Positions 5,710 to 11,742 of a stretch of 11,742 nt of DNA are shown piece after piece. Location: contig JAAVAA010000006.1 of the NCBI GenBank assembly GCA_014804285.1, forward strand, positions 20,838 to 32,579, written 5' to 3'. The DNA is from Lachnospiraceae bacterium (GTDB taxonomy: Bacteria > Bacillota > Clostridia > Lachnospirales > Lachnospiraceae). The notes beneath the pieces are model-generated. The model made no database searches. It was given only the letters and a program-made list of their open reading frames with translations, and was not told the origin of the DNA. Position numbers and translations under genes: made by a program. Each line of letters starts with the position of its first letter. The first letter of the stretch is position 1.

Positions 5710-6214
5710 AGAATTAAATAAGACAGCCTATATGGGGCTTTTAACTGCGTTGGCATTGATTTTATCCTATGTGGAAAATTTAATTTCTTTCCAGCCCGGG
5801 ATTCCCGGAATTAAAATCGGACTTGCTAATCTGGCGGTATTGATTTGTCTGTATCTCTTCAGTTGGAGAGAAGCTATGGTCCTGACCATCGTTAAGGCAG
5901 TGGTGAGCGGTCTTTTATTTGGAAATCTGTTTATGATCGCTTATTCGCTGGCAGGCGCGTTAGTCAGTGCCCTTACTATGATCTTCCTTAAGAAAAGCGG
6001 TTTATTTCATGTGCCGGTAGTCAGTGCTGCCGGAGGTGTGATGCATAATATGGGACAGCTCCTGGTTGCTTTGTTTGTGGTAGAGACTTATTCGGTTGTC
6101 TACTATATGCCGGTATTGATTCTTTCGGGACTTGCTGCCGGTATCGTGATTGGAATGGCGGCAGCGCTGGTTCTTCCTTATATCCAAAACATATTAAAGA
6201 AAGGAAATATATAA
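5693..6214 (+). CDS. Gx transporter family protein (HepPP synthase component I-like)
   Basis: Integral membrane protein of 173 residues with about five hydrophobic segments covering almost the whole chain. Its family is named heptaprenyl diphosphate synthase component I in some databases, but the members look like small S-component-type transporters. Visible motifs are PGIPGIKIGLANLAVL (35-50), which precedes a membrane helix, GLLFGNLFMIAYSLAG, and VMHNMGQLLVA. The substrate is unknown, and an isoprenoid-synthesis role is weakly supported. The reading frame overlaps the NusG-II gene by 17 bases, and its last base is the first base of the ruvA start, so the three genes are translationally coupled. 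No ATPase or T-component gene is near; if it is an ECF S-component it would use a shared energising module encoded elsewhere. Confidence 0.82.
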   Translation: MLLLTKELNKTAYMGLLTALALILSYVENLISFQPGIPGIKIGLANLAVLICLYLFSWREAMVLTIVKAVVSGLLFGNLFMIAYSLAGALVSALTMIFLKKSGLFHVPVVSAAGGVMHNMGQLLVALFVVETYSVVYYMPVLILSGLAAGIVIGMAAALVLPYIQNILKKGNI

Positions 6215-6822
6215 TGTACGCATTTGTAAAAGGCAGAATTGATTTTCTCACAGAAGAAAATGTGGTTCTTGATGCAGGAGGGATCGGTTATAACATAAAG
6301 ATATCTTCCGGTACATTTGCATCACTTCCGGGAATTGGTGAAGAGGTTAAGCTATATACCTATACCAGCGTTCGGGAGGATGCGATATGTTTATTTGGCT
6401 TCCTGTCAAGAGATGATCTGGAAGTGTTCAAAAAGCTTATTACTGTTAATGGTATCGGTCCCAAAGGAGGGCTTGCTATTCTGTCGGTCATGAGTGCGGA
6501 TAATCTTCGGTTTGCAATTCTTTCCGGAGATGCGGCGGCTATTGCAAAAGCACCCGGAATCGGAAAGAAGACTGCCGAAAGGGTGATTTTAGATTTGAAG
6601 GATAAGATTTCTCTTGAAGATACCTTGATCCATAAGGAAATGCAGGTAATCTCATATGAAGAAGGAGTACCGGAACAGAAAGCAAGGAATGAAGCTGTGG
6701 AAGCGTTGGTTGCATTAGGATATTCAGCGTCCGATGCGCTTCATGCAGTAAAAAATATTACCATAGAAGAAAATATGGATGTGGAGACAATACTAAAGCT
6801 TGCTCTTAAGAACATGTTTTAG
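6214..6822 (+). CDS. ruvA: Holliday junction branch migration protein RuvA
   Basis: RuvA binds four-way DNA junctions as a tetramer and loads the RuvB motor for branch migration in recombinational repair. The 202 residues match the family's usual length. An OB-fold N-terminal domain covers 1-62 (MYAFVKGRIDFL, then YTYTSVREDAICLFGF at 49-63). Two helix-hairpin-helix motifs follow: NGIGPKGGLAIL at 79-90 and PGIGKKTAERVILDLKDK at 114-131. The C-terminal RuvB-binding domain covers about 155-202 (EAVEALVALGYSASDA). The ATG overlaps the preceding stop codon (TAATG), with AGGAA at 6202-6206, seven bases before it. It is co-transcribed with ruvB and probably controlled by the LexA-like promoter at 5294. 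No ruvC is in the window; many Firmicutes use RecU as the resolvase. Confidence 0.97.
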   Translation: MYAFVKGRIDFLTEENVVLDAGGIGYNIKISSGTFASLPGIGEEVKLYTYTSVREDAICLFGFLSRDDLEVFKKLITVNGIGPKGGLAILSVMSADNLRFAILSGDAAAIAKAPGIGKKTAERVILDLKDKISLEDTLIHKEMQVISYEEGVPEQKARNEAVEALVALGYSASDALHAVKNITIEENMDVETILKLALKNMF

Positions 6823-6869
6823 TTTTAAAAGATAATAGAATTTGTGTTTGTTCATATTGGGGCAGGCAT

Positions 6870-6874
6870 GGAGG
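6870..6874 (+). promoter_or_regulatory. Ribosome binding site deciding the ruvB start
   Basis: GGAGG, five bases before the ATG at 6880. This selects 6880 over the upstream GTG at 6844 and the ATG at 6868, neither of which has such a site. Confidence 0.8.
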
Positions 6875-6879
6875 TTTGT

Positions 6880-7878
6880 ATGACCAAAAGAATGATAGAG
6901 ACAGAATTGCAGGAAGAGGATATTCGGATTGAGGGTTCTCTCAGACCACAAAAATTGACCGACTACATCGGTCAATCAAAAATAAAAGACAGCTTAAAAA
7001 TTTATATTGAGGCTGCCAAACAGAGAGAAGACGCATTGGATCATGTGCTGTTTTATGGGCCGCCGGGACTTGGCAAAACTACGCTGGCAGGTATTATAGC
7101 CAACGAAATGGGAGTTAACATGAAGATAACCAGCGGTCCGGCGATTGAAAAGCCGGGAGAGATGGCTGCAATTCTCAATAATCTCCAGGAAGGAGATCTT
7201 TTGTTTGTGGATGAGATTCATCGTCTGAACAGACAGGTGGAAGAAGTTCTTTATCCGGCAATGGAAGATTATGCTATTGATATTATGATCGGCAAGGGAC
7301 CTACAGCCCGATCCATACGTCTGGATCTTCCTCATTTCACACTAGTGGGAGCTACCACAAGAGCAGGGCTTTTGACTGCGCCTTTACGTGACCGTTTCGG
7401 CATTATACACCGTCTTGAGTTTTATTCGGTAGAGGAACTTCAGATGATCATTATGCATTCTGCACGTATTCTGGATGCACCGGTAGAACCGGCCGGAGCT
7501 ATGGAGATGGCAAGAAGAAGCAGAGGAACTCCAAGACTTGCAAACCGCATTCTGAAACGGGTCAGAGATTATGCACAAGTGAAGCATGATGGAATTATTA
7601 CAGAAGATGTAGCAGTAACAGCATTGGATCTGATGGATGTGGATCGTATGGGATTGGATCATATTGACCGGAATATTCTGCTTACCATGATACAGAAATT
7701 CTCGGGCGGACCGGTAGGTCTTGATACACTTGCGGCGGCAATCGGAGAGGATCCGGGAACCATTGAAGATGTTTATGAACCGTATCTTCTGAAAAACGGA
7801 TTAATTAACCGAACTCCCAGAGGAAGAGTGGCAACTGATACAGCATATCATCATTTAGGACTTGAAATTCCCCAGTAA
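6880..7878 (+). CDS. ruvB: Holliday junction branch migration DNA helicase RuvB
   Basis: RuvB is the AAA+ ATPase ring that pumps DNA through the RuvA-bound junction. From the ATG at 6880 it has 332 residues, normal for the family. Seen in order: RIEGSLRPQKLTDYIGQ (17-32), the family's N-terminal signature; Walker A GPPGLGKTT (60-68); Walker B LLFVDEIH (107-114); sensor 1 GATT (157-160); TAPLRDRFG with the arginine finger near R170; sensor 2 region RGTPRLANRIL (215-225); and a winged-helix DNA-binding domain at about 256-332 (KFSGGPVGLDTLAAAIGE, TPRGRVAT). All catalytic residues are intact. It follows ruvA by 57 bases without a terminator, so both are made from one transcript. The next promoter begins inside its last codons. 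Confidence 0.97.
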   Translation: MTKRMIETELQEEDIRIEGSLRPQKLTDYIGQSKIKDSLKIYIEAAKQREDALDHVLFYGPPGLGKTTLAGIIANEMGVNMKITSGPAIEKPGEMAAILNNLQEGDLLFVDEIHRLNRQVEEVLYPAMEDYAIDIMIGKGPTARSIRLDLPHFTLVGATTRAGLLTAPLRDRFGIIHRLEFYSVEELQMIIMHSARILDAPVEPAGAMEMARRSRGTPRLANRILKRVRDYAQVKHDGIITEDVAVTALDLMDVDRMGLDHIDRNILLTMIQKFSGGPVGLDTLAAAIGEDPGTIEDVYEPYLLKNGLINRTPRGRVATDTAYHHLGLEIPQ

Positions 7879-7890
7879 TCTGCTTATAAT
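7862..7890 (+). promoter_or_regulatory. Sigma-A promoter of zapA and downstream genes
   Basis: TTGAAA (7862-7867), exactly 17 bases, then a perfect TATAAT (7885-7890). The -35 is inside the last codons of ruvB. The predicted start is near 7897, giving a leader of about 54 bases before zapA. It separates cell-division genes from the SOS-type ruvAB operon. Confidence 0.8.
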
Positions 7891-7936
7891 AGATGTAGTA
7901 TCATTTACATTAGATAAGCTATATATTTTGTATGTA

Positions 7937-7942
7937 GAGGGG
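7937..7942 (+). promoter_or_regulatory. Ribosome binding site deciding the zapA start
   Basis: GAGGGG, eight bases before the ATG at 7951. The upstream in-frame GTG at 7942 overlaps this site and is rejected as a start. Confidence 0.7.
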
Positions 7943-7950
7943 TGAGCCTG

Positions 7951-8349
7951 ATGTCGGTTAAAACGGATACGGAAGTAATCATTGGCGGAAAAGTATTTAC
8001 GCTAAGCGGATATGAAAGTGAAGAATATCTTCAAAAGGTAGCCTCTTACATCAACAACAAAATGTCAGAATATGGAAAAGTAGAATCTTTCAGGCGCCAG
8101 CCGCTGGACACTCAGAATGTCCTGCTTCAGCTGAATATAGCTGATGATTATTTTAAAGCCAAAAAGCAGATTACCATATTGGAGGAAGAGATTCAGACAA
8201 AAGAAAAAGAGCTGTACAATTTGAAGCATGAGCTGATTGCGGCACAGATTAAATTAGAAAATACGGAAAAAAACGTTAAATCTCTTCAAAATGAGTTGAA
8301 TGAAAGTTCCAAAAAGATTATCAGACTTGAAACCGAATTAAAAAGTTAA
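7951..8349 (+). CDS. zapA: Cell division protein ZapA
   Basis: ZapA binds FtsZ in the cytoplasm and promotes bundling of protofilaments in the division ring. The 132 residues split into the ZapA head and a coiled coil. The head (1-70) has the typical pattern TEVIIGGKVFTLSGYESEEYLQKVASYIN, reported here in parts: VIIGGKVFTLSG at 9-20, then an EYLQKVASYINNKM helix and NVLLQLNIADDYFKAK. Residues 70-132 are Glu/Lys/Leu-rich with heptad spacing and no Pro or Gly, a long coiled coil of the dimerising kind. This is longer than the roughly 85-110 residues of many ZapA proteins. It has its own promoter inside the end of ruvB and is followed three bases later by a terminator-like hairpin. It is a gene of the same broad theme as the FtsW/RodA gene two positions on. 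Confidence 0.9.
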   Translation: MSVKTDTEVIIGGKVFTLSGYESEEYLQKVASYINNKMSEYGKVESFRRQPLDTQNVLLQLNIADDYFKAKKQITILEEEIQTKEKELYNLKHELIAAQIKLENTEKNVKSLQNELNESSKKIIRLETELKS

Positions 8350-8351
8350 CG

Positions 8352-8381
8352 AAAAGCTGTCTGTAAAAGATAGCTTTTTTT
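8352..8381 (+). terminator. Terminator-like hairpin between zapA and the U32 gene
   Basis: An 11-bp stem pairs 8352-8362 with 8368-8378 (one G.T pair), 5-base loop, and a run of seven T at 8375-8381. It begins two bases after the zapA stop codon and ends 12 bases before the U32 start codon. No promoter fits behind it, so it must be read through at least partly, or it acts as an attenuator. Confidence 0.8.
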
Positions 8382-8393
8382 ATCGGAGTGATT

Positions 8394-10559
8394 ATGAGAA
8401 AAGTGGAATTACTTGCTCCGGCAGGAAACTTCCAAGCATTAAAGGGAGCAATTCGCGCAGGCGCAGATGCAATATATCTTGGGGGACAGCAGTTTGGAGC
8501 CCGTGCATATGCAGATAATTTTTCCGGGGAGGAAATTCTTCAGGGGATACATCTTGCACATATATTCGGACGAAAAATATACCTTACAGTCAACACACTG
8601 GTTAAAGAGAAAGAACTGGATTTTTTGTATGATTTTTTACTGCCTTTTTATGAGAGTGGCTTAGACGGAGTGATTGTTCAGGATTTGGGAGCACTGCGGC
8701 GGATCAGGGATAGTTTTCCGGGACTGGAAATCCATGCAAGTACGCAGATGTCACTGACCGGATATCGGGGTGTGAGCTTACTCCAAACGGAAGGGGTATC
8801 CAGAATCGTGCCGGCCAGAGAGATTTCTCTGGCAGAAATAAAAAAGATTAAGGAATGTACAGGGATTGAAATTGAGTCATTTATTCACGGCGCTATGTGT
8901 TATTGCTATTCCGGACAATGTCTTTTCAGCAGTATTTTGGGCGGAAGAAGCGGAAACCGGGGGCGGTGTGCACAACCTTGCCGTCTGCCTTATCGGATAG
9001 AAGGAGGAAAAGAATTTTATCCTTTAAGTATGAGGGACATGTGCACTTTGGAGATTCTGCCGGAGCTTATTGAGGCGGGAATTGACTCTTTTAAAATAGA
9101 GGGAAGAATGAAACGGTCGGAATATGCAGCAGGTGTAACGGCTATTTATCGAAAATATATTGATCTGTACTATGAAAATCCAAAAAGATATCTGATTGAA
9201 CCCAAAGATAAGAAAATGCTCAGTTCTCTCTATATCAGGAGCAGTGTGGGAGATGGTTACTATCACAAACGTAATGGCAAAGAAATGATTACCTTAGATT
9301 CCCCTGCCTACTCGGAGACAGATACAGGACTTATTAAAGCGATTGGAGATGAGTATTTGTCTGCCAAACTGACGATTCCGGTTCGGGCAGCTATTACTTT
9401 GAAAGCAGGCTGTAATGCAAAGCTTTCGCTGGAATGCGAGCAGTCATTTGTAGAGGTTTCCGGTGAGGTTGTGCAAAAGGCTTTAAAACAGCCCCTTCCG
9501 GAGGCAAAAATCATAGGTCAAATTAAAAAAAGCGGCAATTCGCCATTTGAAATAAGTGAAGTAAAAGTTGATTGTACCGGTGAAGTCTTTATGCCGGTCA
9601 GTGCGTTAAATGAATTAAGAAGACAAGCCATTGCTGCAATGGAAGCAGAATTAATAAAAATTAGAGGACTGGCATATGGGAAAAGACATGGGGTGATGCC
9701 GCAGAGGACGGATATTGTTGGAGAACCCCCGAAATCAAAATGGAAGCTTCACGCGACGGTATTAACGAAACAGCAGCTTTTGGCCGCAATACAAATACAA
9801 ATTGAAAGAATTTATGTAGATTACCGGTTATTGATGGAAGAGGGGCTTACTGCCATGGCAGAGCTCTTTCAAGCAAGGAAAGCAGATAGACAGGAATTTT
9901 TTATAGCGGCTCCTTATGTTTCCAGAGCGGAAACAGAAGAGTATCTGGTTAAGATCAGACAAGCAGTGGAAAACGGAATATTTCAAGGAGTGCTGATCCG
10001 GAATTTTGAGAGCTTAGGTTATTTTGAAGAATGTTTATTGCCGGGGCAGCTTGTGTTGGATGCAGGAATTTATGTATGGAATCGGGAAAGTATCCGTTTC
10101 TTTGAGGGAAGAGTATCAGGATATTGCCTTCCGGTAGAATGCAATGCGGGAGAATGGAAGGGGTTGCTCTCATCTTCAAATGGAGATTTAGAGCCGTCAG
10201 CGCTGGTATATGGAAGACTACCCATGATGATTACGGCAGGCTGCATCTCTAAGACAAAAGGAACGTGCAGAAAAGCTTCCGGAATTATCATGATGGAAGA
10301 CCGCTATGAAAAGATCTTTCCTGTTTATCATGATTGTGTCAGCTGCTATAATGTAATTTATAATAGTGTTCCCTTATCCCTGCATCGAATGTTTCATAAT
10401 GGCATGCGACCCATGTGCTGTCGTATGGACTTCACAGTAGAAAGCAGCGAAGAAACAGAGAAGATTATTAAGTTTTTCAGGCGTCTTATATTGGGAGAAC
10501 GCTGCGAACCTGTATATAAGCAGTACACTACGGGACATTATAAACGAGGAGTCGATTAA
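8394..10559 (+). CDS. U32 family peptidase / RlhA-like protein
   Basis: Cytoplasmic protein of 721 residues in the U32 'collagenase' family. Characterised members such as E. coli RlhA are prephenate-dependent hydroxylation factors for 23S rRNA rather than proteases. The N-terminal TIM-barrel-like part begins VELLAPAGNFQALKGAIRAG. The family signature is at 161-179 (ESFIHGAMCYCYSGQCLFS), and C169, C176, C192 and C196 are placed like the iron-sulfur ligands of the family. Residues about 370-490 look like the DUF3656-type domain. A C-terminal half holds a further Cys set (C617, C625, C648, C651). The ATG at 8394 is preceded by GGAG at 8385-8388; the GTG at 8388 overlaps this site and is rejected. 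The size fits the long RlhA-like class. The target RNA or substrate is inferred; it could be another tRNA or rRNA modification. Confidence 0.87.
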   Translation: MRKVELLAPAGNFQALKGAIRAGADAIYLGGQQFGARAYADNFSGEEILQGIHLAHIFGRKIYLTVNTLVKEKELDFLYDFLLPFYESGLDGVIVQDLGALRRIRDSFPGLEIHASTQMSLTGYRGVSLLQTEGVSRIVPAREISLAEIKKIKECTGIEIESFIHGAMCYCYSGQCLFSSILGGRSGNRGRCAQPCRLPYRIEGGKEFYPLSMRDMCTLEILPELIEAGIDSFKIEGRMKRSEYAAGVTAIYRKYIDLYYENPKRYLIEPKDKKMLSSLYIRSSVGDGYYHKRNGKEMITLDSPAYSETDTGLIKAIGDEYLSAKLTIPVRAAITLKAGCNAKLSLECEQSFVEVSGEVVQKALKQPLPEAKIIGQIKKSGNSPFEISEVKVDCTGEVFMPVSALNELRRQAIAAMEAELIKIRGLAYGKRHGVMPQRTDIVGEPPKSKWKLHATVLTKQQLLAAIQIQIERIYVDYRLLMEEGLTAMAELFQARKADRQEFFIAAPYVSRAETEEYLVKIRQAVENGIFQGVLIRNFESLGYFEECLLPGQLVLDAGIYVWNRESIRFFEGRVSGYCLPVECNAGEWKGLLSSSNGDLEPSALVYGRLPMMITAGCISKTKGTCRKASGIIMMEDRYEKIFPVYHDCVSCYNVIYNSVPLSLHRMFHNGMRPMCCRMDFTVESSEETEKIIKFFRRLILGERCEPVYKQYTTGHYKRGVD

Positions 10560-10609
10560 AAAGACAGGCCTTTTGGAGAGACCGCTAAAGCGGCAGAATG
10601 AGAGGAAAA

Positions 10610-11742
10610 ATGGAATTATATGTCAGCGAATTTTCCAAATATGTTATGGCGCTTTTAATGATCCTGTATACCTATGAATGCTTTGCTGTTTTTCGGTATG
10701 AAGAGGAAGAGCGGCGCAGAGGAATTTACACCAGACAAAAGCTTCTTATATTTGTGTTTCATTTCAGCAGCTTTTTAGTGATTTGTTTTGAGACGGGAGA
10801 TATTACCTATTTGTTTTTTTATGCGTTTCAGCAGATTGTTTTATATGCGGCGGCAGCGCTTTTTGTTATGCTGTATCCCAGGATCAACCGGCTCCTTATC
10901 AACAATATGTGTATGCTGCTCAGCATCGGGTTTGTGATTTTGACAAGGCTTGATCTGAACAAGGCGGTAAAGCAGTTTATTATAGCAACGGGATCTCTGG
11001 TCGTAGCATTGATCATTCCGTTTTTTATGCATAAATTTTCTTTCCTCAAAAATTTAAAATGGTTATATGCATTGGCCGGGATCGCAGCTCTTTCCATCGT
11101 AATGATTCTGGGGCAGACTACTTATGGAAGTAAACTGTCTTACTCCATAGCGGGAGTAACCTTTCAACCCTCTGAATTTGTGAAAATTGTGTTTGTATTT
11201 TTTATGGCAAGTGCGCTGTATCAATCATCCGGTTTCTTTGAAGTATTTACAACGGCGGTGATCGCAGCGGCACATGTGGCAGTGCAGGTATTATCAAAAG
11301 ATTTGGGAAGTGCGCTTATATTTTTTATTGTTTATGTGTTGATGGTCTTTGTAGCTTCCAGGAATTTCTTTTATCTTTTTGCCGGATTTGCCGGCGGAAG
11401 TCTGGCAGCATACATTGCATACAAGGTGTTTACCCATGTACAGATCCGTGTGCAGGCATGGCAGGATCCCTGGAGTCTTATTGATTCCGCAGGCGGATAT
11501 CAGATCACGCAGTCTTTGTTTGCAATTTCCAGCGGAGGCTGGTTTGGTCTTGGTCTATATAAAGGAACACCGGAATCAATTCCGGTTGTGGAAACAGATT
11601 TTATTTTTTCCGCAATTGCGGAAGAGGCGGGGATTCTCTTTGCGATAGGTGTGATACTGATCTGCGTAAGTAGTTTTATTATGTTTATGAAGATTGCTTC
11701 GGGGCTTAGCGATAAATTCTATCAGCTTATTGCTTTTGGTCT
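10610..11742 (+). CDS. FtsW/RodA/SpoVE family peptidoglycan glycosyltransferase (5' part)
   Basis: SEDS-family polytopic membrane protein that polymerises lipid II into glycan strands, acting with a class B penicillin-binding protein. It is open for 377 codons and continues past the right edge, so no stop is seen. About ten hydrophobic segments are visible. Family landmarks are GVTFQPSEFVKI (182-193), SKDLGSALIFF (229-239), VQAWQDPWSLID (281-292), GGYQITQSLFAISSGGWFG (295-313) and ETDFIFSAIAEEAG (328-341), where D330 is the presumed catalytic Asp. FtsW versus RodA versus SpoVE cannot be settled; a longer-than-usual N-terminal part (1-150) recalls FtsW-like proteins encoded next to FHA and PBP genes. 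AGAGGA at 10601-10606 precedes the ATG; an in-frame ATG at 10598 is an alternative. A penicillin-binding protein gene just beyond the window would fit. Confidence 0.92.
   Translation, partial: MELYVSEFSKYVMALLMILYTYECFAVFRYEEEERRRGIYTRQKLLIFVFHFSSFLVICFETGDITYLFFYAFQQIVLYAAAALFVMLYPRINRLLINNMCMLLSIGFVILTRLDLNKAVKQFIIATGSLVVALIIPFFMHKFSFLKNLKWLYALAGIAALSIVMILGQTTYGSKLSYSIAGVTFQPSEFVKIVFVFFMASALYQSSGFFEVFTTAVIAAAHVAVQVLSKDLGSALIFFIVYVLMVFVASRNFFYLFAGFAGGSLAAYIAYKVFTHVQIRVQAWQDPWSLIDSAGGYQITQSLFAISSGGWFGLGLYKGTPESIPVVETDFIFSAIAEEAGILFAIGVILICVSSFIMFMKIASGLSDKFYQLIAFG

Noticed and set aside
6844..6879. Longer RuvB N-terminus starting at GTG 6844
   Set aside because: No ribosome binding site precedes it, and the extra residues are not RuvB-like; GGAGG in front of the ATG at 6880 decides the start.
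6994..7335. 113-residue minus-strand open frame opposite ruvB
   Set aside because: It lies fully within the highly conserved AAA+ region of ruvB and resembles no protein family.
10582..10593. CCGC-TAAA-GCGG hairpin between the U32 and FtsW/RodA genes
   Set aside because: Only four base pairs and no T-run follows, so it is not a terminator; the two genes are taken as co-transcribed.
11379..11648. 89-residue plus-strand open frame inside the FtsW/RodA gene
   Set aside because: It is in another frame from the SEDS gene, whose membrane segments and motifs span the same bases.

Overview
The window looks like an ordinary chromosomal stretch from a low-to-medium GC anaerobic Firmicute, most likely a Lachnospiraceae-type Clostridium. 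The grounds are AGGAGG-like ribosome binding sites, sigma-A promoters of the TTGAAA-N17-TATAAT kind, and the gene order ruvA-ruvB-zapA-U32 peptidase-FtsW/RodA. So does the cytoplasmic BMP-like protein with a ParB-like N-terminus. No tRNA, rRNA, CRISPR array, insertion sequence or phage gene was seen.

Layout. (1) Positions 1-304: the 3' half of leuD (leucine biosynthesis) and a strong intrinsic terminator. (2) 316-1704: one membrane-anchored, surface-exposed SurA/PrsA-like foldase gene with a candidate extended -10 promoter and its own terminator. (3) 1708-5273, minus strand: a three-gene operon with a good promoter at 5245-5273. It encodes a ParB-like/BMP-like fusion protein with no signal peptide, a calcineurin-like metallophosphoesterase and a histidine phosphatase, and ends at a T-tailed hairpin. 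(4) 5294-7878, plus strand: a divergent operon for a NusG-domain-II membrane protein, a Gx-family (HepPP synthase component I-like) membrane protein, RuvA and RuvB. Its promoter carries a near-consensus Gram-positive LexA box over the -35 element, which fits SOS control of the Holliday-junction branch-migration genes. (5) 7862-11742: a consensus promoter inside the end of ruvB starts a second unit of zapA (FtsZ-ring assembly), a U32-family RlhA-like protein and a FtsW/RodA/SpoVE-family glycan polymerase that runs off the window. A terminator-like hairpin between zapA and the U32 gene leaves no room for a promoter behind it, so expression beyond it probably depends on read-through.

The most unusual part is region 3. 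A protein built from a ParB/sulfiredoxin-like fold and a solute-binding (PnrA/BMP) fold appears to be cytoplasmic and is co-transcribed with two phosphoesterase-type enzymes. This suggests, without proving, an intracellular nucleoside- or nucleotide-sensing module. The second point of interest is the compact divergent control region 5217-5346. It holds two back-to-back promoters, a LexA-like box, a hairpin at one predicted 5' end and a possible leaderless start at the other.
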